A stretch of 39,394 nt of DNA from Nocardia amamiensis NBRC 102102 (GTDB taxonomy: Bacteria > Actinomycetota > Actinomycetes > Mycobacteriales > Mycobacteriaceae). Location: contig NZ_BDBA01000122.1 in assembly GCF_001612745.1 (NCBI RefSeq), forward strand, positions 1 to 39,394, written 5' to 3'. The notes under the pieces are model-generated. The model had not been told where the DNA came from. It ran no database searches and saw only the letters and a list, made by a program, of their open reading frames with translations. This document shows, one piece after another, positions 27,501 to 35,491 of this stretch (positions are counted from its first letter, which is position 1; each line of letters starts with the position of its first letter). A program made the position numbers and the translations under genes.

Positions 27501-28031
27501 CGGCGCCTGGATGAACTCGAGCGCGACTCTCGACTGCATATTCGCCCGCCGTTGGTCGTAGCCGCGGCGTTTGTTGTCCCGCAGGGGCTGCTGGACAGAC
27601 TCGCGGGCCGACGCGACCTGCCGGCCGCCGCTTACGCCGACGACACCACCGCTACGGAAAGACGCGCCATCGACCGGGTGATGCAAGAGGAGCGCGACCT
27701 CGGCAGGTTCCCAGAGGAGATGCCGCGCAACAACCCCGGATACGACATCCGGTCTCGTACACCCGACAACCATTGGGTGTTCATCGAGGTCAAGGGGCGA
27801 ATCTTTGGCTCGGAGACGTTCTACGTCACCCGGACCGAAGTGCTCGCCGGCAAGAACTCCGCGGAGAACTACCGCCTGGCACTTGTCAGCGTTCATCCCG
27901 ACAGGCCCGATCAGGATGACATCCGCTACATCGTCGACCCGTTCCTCGATGTCGATTTCGGCGAATTCGATGCCACCGGCATGCATGGCGACTGGCTCAA
28001 GACCTGGGAACGAGGAGGACCGCCTGTATGA
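24516..28031 (+). CDS. SNF2-type helicase with C-terminal DUF3883 (BrxHII/DrmD-like)
   Basis: The GTG at 24516, 8 bases after GAGGGG, gives 1171 residues. The N-terminus MTLENLTPGAILDGIVP is typical of this helicase group. Superfamily 2 motifs are clear: Walker A DDPGAGKT (133-140), DEAH box VVVDEAHRMS (234-237), LLMTATPHAGSEAGFQLFMR, IIFTEHKDTLDYL, ATDAAGEGLNLQRANLMVNY, and motif VI EQRFGRIHRIGQ (about 604-614). Residues about 1074-1130 are DUF3883, with PGYDIRS and FIEVKGR resembling a PD-(D/E)xK nuclease core. Its stop overlaps the methylase start (ATGA). In type 3 BREX and class 1 DISARM, related helicases pair with adenine methylases; here it is presumably the translocase of the defence operon. 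Confidence 0.85.
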   Translation: MNSGSMTLENLTPGAILDGIVPTGPVTVVAVKWYGSDALTLTYRDSQGNVADQLLYRDSEPRLSLRARAAPYSFDGDGALFKLAAEALRLRTAARFDPMLAVTTSDLEPLPHQVQAVYGELLDRIPLRFVLADDPGAGKTIMAGLYIKELLLRSDLERCLIVAPGGLVDQWQVELLDKFGLRFDILTRDLINAQLDQSVFEKFPLLIARMDQLARSDSLQSQLEQSDWDLVVVDEAHRMSASYFGDELKKTKRYLLGELLGKHSRHLLLMTATPHAGSEAGFQLFMRLVDTERFEGRYREGISSTDTEGLIRRMVKEELLTFEGKPLFPERCAYTVPYQLSEPELELYEVVTDYVRVQMGRAQAMADGRRGNTIGFALTVLQRRLASSPEAILQSLVRRHRRLQALRQEMLNSETTNEAGLQGRLASILGRNSDEWDNILDELPGDELEQFENNVVDAATTARTLAELDKEIAILADLVEIGRRVRDSGNDRKWTELRELLLSNPMVGDSDGSPRKLIIFTEHKDTLDYLSVRIRSLLGSEDSVVTIHGGITRENRRKIKELFTQDKNCRILVATDAAGEGLNLQRANLMVNYDLPWNPNRIEQRFGRIHRIGQNEVCHLWNLVAEDTREGAVFIRLLAKIDEQRRAYQGKVFDVLGEAFSEQPLRSLLMEAIQYGDRPEVRDRLNQVIDASVGEGLDRLIAERALAHQKLANADVGEWRLRMEEAQVRRLQPHYVRGFFLTAFTLLGGRVYERESRRYEILHVPAEVRDYEPLIRTRVPVLRRYERVTFDRDLTRLPGQPRADLLAPGHPLLDAVVTLIGDRYGTQLKQGAVLVDRSAADEQPKLLVAAAQEVADGHHPPRIVSKRLDFVEIGPEVAQMAGAAPYLDYAPPTDDELSRIRPLLEAPWLVAGVEDLAVSWAVDHGLGTHIADLRERVQREAERTGRLVRQRLLQEINYWDSRHADLLDAEASGKSVKVKSDFAFRQARALEQRLERRLDELERDSRLHIRPPLVVAAAFVVPQGLLDRLAGRRDLPAAAYADDTTATERRAIDRVMQEERDLGRFPEEMPRNNPGYDIRSRTPDNHWVFIEVKGRIFGSETFYVTRTEVLAGKNSAENYRLALVSVHPDRPDQDDIRYIVDPFLDVDFGEFDATGMHGDWLKTWERGGPPV

Positions 28032-30766
28032 CCGACCACTCCGGCCAATACCAACGGAAACTGATCGATGTCACTTTGCCGCTGACGGCCATCAGCAAAG
28101 CAAGCATCAGCTACAAGGAGCGCAAGGTCGGCACAATCAAGAACCTGCACAAGTGGTTCGCGCCGATGCCGACCCCTGCGCTTCGGGCGTTGATCTTCGC
28201 GTCCTTGGTGGACGATCCAGGTCCAGGCCCCGACAGAGATAAGCTCGTCGACCTTGTCGAAGCACTCGTTCCCACCGACGGCACGGCGCCGACCGCCGAG
28301 GCACTTCGCCAGGCGCGCAGGTTGATCGGCGAGTCGAACCCTGAACTCCCGATCGTGCTCGACCCGTTCGCGGGCGGCGGGTCAACCGTTGTCGAGGCGC
28401 TGCGCCTCGGTCTCCCCGCGGTCGGTTCCGATCTCAATCCGGTTGCGGCACTGATCACCCGGGTGTTAGGGGAACTGCTTCCGGCTGTTGCCTCGGCTCC
28501 TGCTCTCTTCGACCCCGAAGGTCAGTCCCGTACCAGTGACGCTGCGTTCGACGGCTTTACTGCAGATGTGCGCCGATACGGCGCGATAATCGAGTCCAAA
28601 GTTCGCAAAAGCGTCGGCCACCATTATCCGACCACGGAGGTTGGGCGGCCTGTCGCCTGGTTGTGGGCAAGAACCGTGCCGTGCCACAACCCCAGATGCA
28701 CCATCCATGTTCCGCTGTTCGGTTCGGCATGGCTCAGCAAGCAAGGCGGCCGCGAAGCGACTGTCGAGGCTGTCGTTGCCGGCGACCACGTCGAGTTCGT
28801 CGTGCACAAGGGCAAGGACGGTCCCTGTGTTTCGACGAAGAGTGGTGGTCGGGCGCAGTTCACGTGTCCCAAGTGCGCAACGAAGATCAATGAACGAGAC
28901 CTACGTGACGCAGGCAAGGCGGGCAAGCTCGGATTGCAACTAATGGCCTACTGCGTGGATATGCCGCCTTCGGGAAGGACGTTCGTGGGGCCGAAAGAGA
29001 TTCCCAAGCAGGTTATCGACGTCGAACTTCCGGACGACCTCGATGATATTGAGATCGGTGGCAATACAAAGAACTTCGCACCCCCGCTGTATGACCTGCG
29101 GTACCAGACCGATCTCTACACCCCGCGGCAGCTGACTACGCTCGCCGCGTTCGCCGACGAAGTTGCCGCAATCTACGACCACGTGCTGGACGACGGCGGC
29201 ACCACCGAACAGGCACGGGCCATCGCCAGTGTGCTCGGTATCTGCGTGAGCAAGATGGCGCAAGGAAACTCAAGTCTGGTGCGGTGGCGAACGCGGCTAG
29301 GCCCATCGAAGCCGGAACCCGCCTTCGGCACGCAGGCCATGCCGATGCTGTGGGATTTCGCCGAGGCGTATCCGTTCGGCGATTCCGTCGGAAGCTGGTC
29401 GGCTCAAATCGATTCGGTGATCGGCCTCCTACGTGGTCTACCGGCCGAAGCCGACGCAGCTCACGTGGCGCAGGTCGACGCCAGGTCCGCCGGAGGCCTA
29501 GTCGAGCCCGGCACGGCTTTCATCGTCACCGACCCACCCTATTTCGGGCAGATCAACTACGCCGATCTCAGCGACTACTTCTACCTCTGGCTGCGGCGGG
29601 CGCTGCGAGCCGTGCACCCGGACCTGTTCGCCACCATCGCGACTCCGAAAGCGCCGGAGCTCGTCGCCAATCCCGCTCGTCACGATGGTGATAAGGCGGC
29701 CGCGCAACAGTACTTCATCGACGGGTTCACCGACGTGTTCACGACGCTGCAGAAGGCGTCGCGCTCAGACCTGCCGATCGTGGTGGCCTACGCGGCCAAA
29801 CAGGACGACGCCGAAGGAAAAGGGGCCGTCTCCTCGGCGTGGGTGTCGCTGCTGCAGGCAGTGCTGGCGTCCGGTCTGGCGGTGGTGGGGACGATGCCGA
29901 TCGAATCCACCATGAGCACACGGCAAGTGAGCCAAGGCGCTAATGCGCTGGCGTCCTATATCATCCTCATCTGTCGCCCGCGTGAAGCCGACCATATCGC
30001 AGACAAGTCGACATTCCTTGCTCGACTCCGGGAAGACTTGCCTGACGCCATCGAGGCCCTTCGGAAAGGTGGAGTGTCTCCGCTCGACATGGGGCAGGCG
30101 GCAATCGGTCCGGGAATGCGGATCTTCTCCCAGTATCGCGATGTACTACAAGCGGACGGCGCGCCTATGACCGTGCGGGATGCTCTTGTCGAGATCGACA
30201 AGGCCGCTACCGTCGTCATCGACGGCGAAGAAACGGAGTTCGATCCGCCGACCAGATTCGCGCTGAAGTGGTTCCGACAGTTCGAGTTCGGGCCAGGCAC
30301 CTACGGTGACGCCGATGTGGTGCTGCGGCAGACCGGCACCTCCATCAGGGACCTGGAAGCCGACGGGATTGTCAGTAATACTCCTCGCAGCACCGTCCGG
30401 CTCCTCGGGTTCGAAGAATTGCCGGCGCGCTACAACCCGCTGACGGACCATCGAATCTCCCACTGGGAGGTCGCCATGCACATGGCGATGCGCTTCAACA
30501 CCGAGGGCATCGACTCGGCCGCCCAGCTGGTCGCAGGTGTACGCGCGCGAGCAGACAGCGTGATCAGTCTCGACCGGGTTAATCGGCTGGTCCATCGACT
30601 ATTCAAGGTCTCCGACCGCAGGTATCAGAACGCCGCATCGATGTTCAACCAGTTGGGCGCTGCTTGGCCCGACATCGTCACTGCCGCAAGGCAAATCGAG
30701 GTGCGCCCCTTTGGTGGGGAGACCGGGGACCTTCTTTCGCTCATCCACGGCGAAGAGGACGAATGA
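28028..30766 (+). CDS. DUF1156 adenine-specific DNA methylase (PglXI-like)
   Basis: A 912-residue protein coupled to the helicase by an ATGA overlap. DUF1156 forms the N-terminus (KLIDVTLPLTAISKASISYK, then LHKWFAPMPTPALRALIFAS). The AdoMet-binding motif is DPFAGGGSTVVEALRLG (from D112) and the catalytic motif is TDPPYFGQINYADLSDYFY (DPPY at 502-505), pointing to N6-adenine methylation. Between them is a zinc-ribbon-like set, C219/C224 and C280/C283 (FTCPKC). This architecture is COG1743, the methylase of type 3 BREX (PglXI). It would mark self DNA, with the helicase and the ATPase acting on unmodified phage DNA. The next gene begins 41 bases downstream. Confidence 0.85.
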   Translation: MTDHSGQYQRKLIDVTLPLTAISKASISYKERKVGTIKNLHKWFAPMPTPALRALIFASLVDDPGPGPDRDKLVDLVEALVPTDGTAPTAEALRQARRLIGESNPELPIVLDPFAGGGSTVVEALRLGLPAVGSDLNPVAALITRVLGELLPAVASAPALFDPEGQSRTSDAAFDGFTADVRRYGAIIESKVRKSVGHHYPTTEVGRPVAWLWARTVPCHNPRCTIHVPLFGSAWLSKQGGREATVEAVVAGDHVEFVVHKGKDGPCVSTKSGGRAQFTCPKCATKINERDLRDAGKAGKLGLQLMAYCVDMPPSGRTFVGPKEIPKQVIDVELPDDLDDIEIGGNTKNFAPPLYDLRYQTDLYTPRQLTTLAAFADEVAAIYDHVLDDGGTTEQARAIASVLGICVSKMAQGNSSLVRWRTRLGPSKPEPAFGTQAMPMLWDFAEAYPFGDSVGSWSAQIDSVIGLLRGLPAEADAAHVAQVDARSAGGLVEPGTAFIVTDPPYFGQINYADLSDYFYLWLRRALRAVHPDLFATIATPKAPELVANPARHDGDKAAAQQYFIDGFTDVFTTLQKASRSDLPIVVAYAAKQDDAEGKGAVSSAWVSLLQAVLASGLAVVGTMPIESTMSTRQVSQGANALASYIILICRPREADHIADKSTFLARLREDLPDAIEALRKGGVSPLDMGQAAIGPGMRIFSQYRDVLQADGAPMTVRDALVEIDKAATVVIDGEETEFDPPTRFALKWFRQFEFGPGTYGDADVVLRQTGTSIRDLEADGIVSNTPRSTVRLLGFEELPARYNPLTDHRISHWEVAMHMAMRFNTEGIDSAAQLVAGVRARADSVISLDRVNRLVHRLFKVSDRRYQNAASMFNQLGAAWPDIVTAARQIEVRPFGGETGDLLSLIHGEEDE

Positions 30767-30807
30767 GATCGGCGCACACCGCGCCGCTAGAGGGGTAGGC
30801 ATTACCG

Positions 30808-33800
30808 ATGGCACAGACGCACCAGCAGCGGGTCGGCAAGGGATTCGAGCTGCTCGCCGAGGGACTCGAGCCCGTGGTCGAGCGCCTCATGCAGAAAGCA
30901 GCCCCCGCCGGAGTCGACTGGTTGGACCACTTCATCGGGACCGGAATGAAGCTCTCCAAGAGCGACCCTTACCTTCTGCTCAAGGCCATCGTCAAACGCA
31001 AAGAAGTATTCAAAGAGCTCCTCGGACCTAGCGGCGATCGGTATGCGGCCGAACTGTTTGAGGCGCGAAACCAGTGGGCGCACAACGAGAAGTTCGACTA
31101 CAGCTTTGCCGACCGGATTCTGGACTCGGCAGAGCGCTTGTTGCGACTTGTCGGGGCCGTTGGCCAAGCAGACGCGGTATTGGAGCAGCGCGAGGAACAC
31201 CGGATACAGGTCGAAAACAAGCGCGCACTCGATCGCACCCGCCGCAGCGCGTCTGCCGGAGTCGTGGTGACCGCCGAGAAGCTCGGCAGCTGGCGGGAAG
31301 TCATGGTTCCCCATCGGGATGTCCAAGAAGGCAACTATGCCAGGGCAGAGTTCGCTGCCGACCTCCACGAGGTGGCGGCCGGAAGGGCGAAGAACGAGGA
31401 GTATTCCGATCCGATCCAGTTCTTCCGCCGGACCTACCTTACGGAAGGCCTGAAGGAACTCCTGTGCAATGCGGCCAGGCGCATCGCGGGCCAAGGCAAT
31501 GCCGAACCGGCCTTCAATCTGCAGACCAACTTCGGCGGCGGAAAAACACATTCGATGCTGGCAGTCTGGCATCTCTACACCCCCGGGCTCACGGTGCACG
31601 ACTTTCCGCAGTCGGTGCAGGACATGCTCGGTGACGTCCCTATCGTCCCGGGGGTCCGTCGAGCCGCGATCGTCGGCAATCGCATCGAAACAGCTAAGCC
31701 AGCCACCGAGGATGGCCGTCCCGGCATCAAGACCCTATGGGGCGAATTGGCCTGGCAACTTGGCGGCCACGAAGCCTATGCCATCGTCGCGGAGTCGGAC
31801 CGTGCCAGTATCCCGTCAGGGGCATCCCTCCGTCAGCTTCTTGAAGCGACCGCGCCTTGCGTGATTCTCATCGACGAATGGGTGGCCTACGCACGACTCC
31901 TACGCGGCGGTTCTGATCTGCCAGGCGGAACATTCGATAACCAATTCACTTTCGCCCAGACTCTCGCCGAAACCGCCAAATCGGTCCCCGGCGTGATGCT
32001 CATCCTATCGATTCCGGCCTCCTATGACCCTAAAGATCGCAGCACCTTCGCGAACGATTCTGAAGTCGGCGGAGTGCACGGACAAGAGGCCCTCGAAGGA
32101 TTGGAAAATGCGATCGGAAGAATTGCAAAACATTGGCGCCCCGCCACGCCGGACGAATCGTTCGAAATCGTTCGGCGGCGTCTATTCGAGGACTCAACCC
32201 CTCAAGCGCTCCGTGACCGCGATTTCATTGCGAAGAGCCTCGTCAAGTTCTACCGAACCCACGACCGAGAGTTTCCCCGGGAAGTTCGGGAGACTGCGTA
32301 CGAAGACGAGATCAAGCGGGCTTATCCGATCCACCCGGAACTCTTTCGTCGGCTATACGACGATTGGTCGACATTGGATCGCTTCCAGAAGACCCGTGGT
32401 GTGCTTCGACTGATGAGCGCTGTCATCTTCAGGCTCTGGCAGAGCGAGGATCCTGCGCCGATCATCATGCCGGGATCGATTCCACTCGGCGATGAGTACG
32501 TGCTCGGCGAGGTCACCCACTACTTGTCGGATGCATGGAAGGTCGTGATCGAGGCTGATGTCGACGCACCGACATCGAGCCCGGAACGAATCGACGCCGG
32601 ACGCACCGCATTCGGCCAGCGTCGTCTCACAAGACGCCTGGCTCGCGCTGCCTTCCTTGCGTCGGCCGCCCGTACTGGACCACAGCGGAAAGGCGTTGAA
32701 AGCAAACGCATCTGGCTGGGAACGGCCTTGCCGGGCGACATTGTCGGAAACTTTGCCTCCGCCATACATCTTCTCAGCGACGAAGCCCTGTACTTCCACG
32801 CAGACGGCAGCACCTACTGGTACGACACTCAGCAGTCCGTGAATAGGTTAGCCCGGGAGCGCGCCGACGACTACCGGAGCCACCCGGAAGACGTCTACTC
32901 CGAGATCGTGCGCCGTATCAAGGAACGGGACTTCCGGAAGAATGGCCCGTTCCACGGGGTCTTCCCTGCGCCGCGAGACAGCGCCGACATCCAAGACCAT
33001 CCCAACTTGCGGCTCGTGATCGTCCATCCAAGGCACGCGTACTCCAGCCAAACCAGGAAAAATTCGGCGCACGAGTTCGCAATGAACGCGCTTGGAAGCC
33101 GCGGAAACTCACCGCGAGAGAATCAGAACATGCTTGTATTCGCCGTGGCTGAACGGGAGCTTCTTGGCTATCTGATGGACTCGGTCCGCGACTACCTGGC
33201 CTGGAACTCAATCGTGCAGGAGGACGATCTACCATTGCCCGCTGACCAAACCGCTATGGCTAGTAGGCGACGAAGTAGAGCCGATGACACGGTGTGGCTG
33301 CGGCTGACCCAAGCATACAACTCGGTCTACTACCCGACGTGGGACAAGACGCACGGTCGGATCGGACTCGGTGCCGCAACCCTCGATGACGAAACACCGG
33401 ATATCCCTACGCGCGTGGGCGCCAAGCTAACGGCACTGGATCAGCTCCGCACAGTCATCGCGCCACAACTCCTCGTCAATGACCTCCGCACTAGCTTGAT
33501 GAAGGTCTGGGAACCTGGACACATTCGATTCGATGAGCTGTGGCGCTACTACCGTAAGTTCCCTTATCTGGTCCGGCTAGTCGACCGCACGGTGCTCGAG
33601 CAAGGGTTGGCTCAAGCATTCAATGAGATCGTCGGAGACATCATAGGTTTCGCCTTGGCAAGCGATTACGACGACACGACCGGTCGCTATCTCGACCTGG
33701 TTATACCTGGTACTGACATCGCACCTGGCCCAATCACGGGTCGGACGCTCATTGTGAATATCGAACGTGCGAAAGCTCAACGCGAACAAGAGGAACGAAC

Positions 33801-34158
33801 TCAAGCCAGTGCAGACTCATCAACAACGGAAGGCACTGATACCGGAACCGACCGATCTTCGACAGAAAACCCGAGCACCAAACCAGAACGTCGAACCACC
33901 CCATCGAGTTCGAAGCCGGAGGTCACAAACGCTCGATTCTGGGGCACCTACAACGTCAACCCTGATCGTTTTGCCCGCGAACTCAATCGACTGAGCCAGG
34001 ATCTACTCGCACTGCTTGCCGCACCGGAGGGGGCAGAGCTTGAGATCACAGTCAATATCGAAGCCCGACGAGATGGAGGCTTCTCCAGCGACACTGTCAT
34101 GAAGGTGACGGAAAACCTTCGACACTTGAAGGTCAACGGTCGGTTCGAAGATAGGTGA
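30808..34158 (+). CDS. HEPN (Swt1-like)-DUF499 ATPase, BrxC/PglY-like
   Basis: A 1116-residue protein. Residues about 1-120 resemble a Swt1-type HEPN domain (PYLLLKAIVKRKEVFKELLG) with the RNase-like motif RNQWAH (R87, H92). The DUF499 ATPase follows: Walker A FGGGKTHSM (K246, T247) and Walker B VILIDEWVAYARLL (D356, E357). Later blocks include VMLILSIPASYDPKDRS and RAYPIHPELFRRLYDDWSTL. A Ser/Thr-rich linker near residue 1000 precedes a short alpha/beta tail (AELEITVNIEARRDGGF). DUF499 is the ATPase family of BrxC/PglY, a core BREX component. The fused HEPN suggests an added RNA-cleaving or protein-binding function. The ATG at 30808 lies 41 bases after the methylase stop. Confidence 0.85.
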   Translation: MAQTHQQRVGKGFELLAEGLEPVVERLMQKAAPAGVDWLDHFIGTGMKLSKSDPYLLLKAIVKRKEVFKELLGPSGDRYAAELFEARNQWAHNEKFDYSFADRILDSAERLLRLVGAVGQADAVLEQREEHRIQVENKRALDRTRRSASAGVVVTAEKLGSWREVMVPHRDVQEGNYARAEFAADLHEVAAGRAKNEEYSDPIQFFRRTYLTEGLKELLCNAARRIAGQGNAEPAFNLQTNFGGGKTHSMLAVWHLYTPGLTVHDFPQSVQDMLGDVPIVPGVRRAAIVGNRIETAKPATEDGRPGIKTLWGELAWQLGGHEAYAIVAESDRASIPSGASLRQLLEATAPCVILIDEWVAYARLLRGGSDLPGGTFDNQFTFAQTLAETAKSVPGVMLILSIPASYDPKDRSTFANDSEVGGVHGQEALEGLENAIGRIAKHWRPATPDESFEIVRRRLFEDSTPQALRDRDFIAKSLVKFYRTHDREFPREVRETAYEDEIKRAYPIHPELFRRLYDDWSTLDRFQKTRGVLRLMSAVIFRLWQSEDPAPIIMPGSIPLGDEYVLGEVTHYLSDAWKVVIEADVDAPTSSPERIDAGRTAFGQRRLTRRLARAAFLASAARTGPQRKGVESKRIWLGTALPGDIVGNFASAIHLLSDEALYFHADGSTYWYDTQQSVNRLARERADDYRSHPEDVYSEIVRRIKERDFRKNGPFHGVFPAPRDSADIQDHPNLRLVIVHPRHAYSSQTRKNSAHEFAMNALGSRGNSPRENQNMLVFAVAERELLGYLMDSVRDYLAWNSIVQEDDLPLPADQTAMASRRRSRADDTVWLRLTQAYNSVYYPTWDKTHGRIGLGAATLDDETPDIPTRVGAKLTALDQLRTVIAPQLLVNDLRTSLMKVWEPGHIRFDELWRYYRKFPYLVRLVDRTVLEQGLAQAFNEIVGDIIGFALASDYDDTTGRYLDLVIPGTDIAPGPITGRTLIVNIERAKAQREQEERTQASADSSTTEGTDTGTDRSSTENPSTKPERRTTPSSSKPEVTNARFWGTYNVNPDRFARELNRLSQDLLALLAAPEGAELEITVNIEARRDGGFSSDTVMKVTENLRHLKVNGRFEDR

Positions 34159-34195
34159 AGTGGAGGGGCGAGCGCCATCAACCCATAGATACCTC

Positions 34196-34322
34196 ACTCG
34201 GCACCACCGTGGTGTACTCGACCGCAGTGCGACGAGCTGTACAAACCGCCGACCCAATCGCACACCAACTCGGGTACCACTGCGGCCGGAATTCCCCTAC
34301 AACGAGCACGGGACCGCCGAAG
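34196..34322 (+). repeat. Direct repeat, right copy (phosphatase fragment)
   Basis: This 127-base copy of 5357-5484, in the same orientation, starts 37 bases after the DUF499 stop. Only the middle of the phosphatase is present; flanking phosphatase sequence on both sides is absent and a one-base deletion breaks its frame. It marks the right edge of the bracketed island. Confidence 0.9.
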
Positions 34323-34473
34323 CTGCCGCACCTACTGAAGTCACTGTGCAACAGTCGGTGCATCGTTGGCACCCAAGCCCGAGCTTGCCAGCCGTAGCTA
34401 TCGTGTGAGGATCAGACGGCTGTTCGGGCGGTGAAAACTGGGAGCCGCCTTGTCTGGTGTGTCGGCGGGTATT

Positions 34474-34895
34474 TCAGGCCTGGCATAGGTCTTTGAGGAA
34501 TGCGACCGCGTCGGGGTCGGCGTTGCCGGGGTTGGCGAGGCGGGTGCTCACCCAGCTCGCTTGGTGGTCCCGTCACCTCCGCGCCGCCGAGCCTTATCAG
34601 GGTTGATGTAGAGCCGAACACCCTTATACACCACTGTGTTCGGCGCATCGTCGTCGTTGTCCGGGTCGCCGGAGTCCGTAGGATCGGGCAGTTCCGCGAG
34701 CTCCTCGATGACGATCTGTGCTCGCGCCGCGCTGGGATCAAACATCTCCTGAAACGGCCCGACGAACGACCCCCCGAGCCCGCGGTGCTTCGCCCGAATA
34801 GCCGCCCACCCGAACAGTGCCAACGGGGCGATGGTGGCGATCAGCAGTAACAAGTCCCCGCCCATACCCACGAGCGTACCAATGAGATCCTTCAC
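34474..34895 (-). pseudogene. Small membrane protein, frameshifted near its C-terminus
   Basis: From a GTG at 34895 the frame encodes one N-terminal membrane helix (LLLLIATIAPLALFGWAAIR), then a soluble acidic part (GPFQEMFDPSAARAQIVIEE, NTVVYKGVRLYINPDKARRR), and stops at 34548. Beyond the stop, another frame reads ASWVSTRLANPGNADPDAVA then FLKDLCQA and ends at 34474, which looks like the real C-terminus. One missing base near 34565 explains both. The product would be about 140 residues, anchored in the membrane, of unknown function. The start is uncertain. Confidence 0.5.
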
Positions 34896-35216
34896 TCAGC
34901 TTAGGAGAGAAGGGGCCAGCTTTCTGTTGGTCACCGAACCACATGGCCTCCGTCATGAGAGATACCGGCTTCCGAAACATCGCTACGACATGGCATGAAC
35001 CAGTGAAGGTGCCCCAGTACCCCAGGGGTAAGTGTTCGCCGAGCGGAACGCTCGACCGTAGGCAGGCACTACTGCCCTGTCGGGCCAGTTCCTGCAGGGT
35101 CTCGACCAAGATCGATCAGCGACACGCCGCACTTTTAAGCGCTACCGGAGGTCTGCTGCAAACCCCGTATCCTGCCACCCGCGAAGAAGGCCTCCCACCA
35201 GCAGATTTACCCTGGG
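34896..35216. other. Intergenic, possible CRISPR leader side
   Basis: No gene is recognisable in this gap of about 320 bases. Because the last repeat at the right end of the array is degenerate, the leader would be expected on this left side. I see no distinct AT-rich leader. Confidence 0.35.
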
Positions 35217-35491
35217 GTCCTCATCGCCCCTGCGAGGGTTGGCAACACGAAATGTGCGCCTGGGCGGCACGCCTGGACGCCCGGTCCTCATCGCCCCTGC
35301 GAGGGTTGGCAACAGCCCGAACTGCTTGCGCTGGTGCAGGTCTGCGACGAGTCCTCATCGCCCCTGCGAGGGTTGGCAACACGGGCCCCCAGGAGGTTTG
35401 CGAACCGGCTGTCCCGTCCTCATCGCCCCTGCGAGGGTTCGCAACGCGTTGAACGCCTGCCCGGTGCCGGTGTACTGGATGTCCTCATCGC
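35217..35491. CRISPR. Short CRISPR array: four repeats plus a truncated fifth
   Basis: A 30-base repeat (begins GTCCTCATCGCCCC, ends AGGGTTGGCAAC) occurs at 35217-35246, 35284-35313, 35351-35380 and 35416-35445; only the last has a substitution (GGTTCGCAAC). Spacers at 35247-35283, 35314-35350, 35381-35415 and 35446-35480 are 37, 37, 35 and 35 bases and unrelated to each other. A fifth repeat is cut after about 11 bases (35481-35491), where caspase-WD40 sequence begins. The repeat has an internal partial palindrome (CGCCCCTGCGAGGG) and the GCAAC end seen in type I and III arrays. No cas genes are in the window, so any interference must use proteins encoded elsewhere. Confidence 0.9.

Noticed and set aside
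24516..34158. Complete BREX or DISARM system
   Set aside because: pglZ, brxA, brxL, drmA and drmB are absent in the window, so I call it only BREX-3-like.
5357..34322. Integrase att sites at the direct repeats
   Set aside because: The copies are 127 bp with mismatches, are not at a tRNA gene, and no integrase is present; recombined gene fragments fit better.
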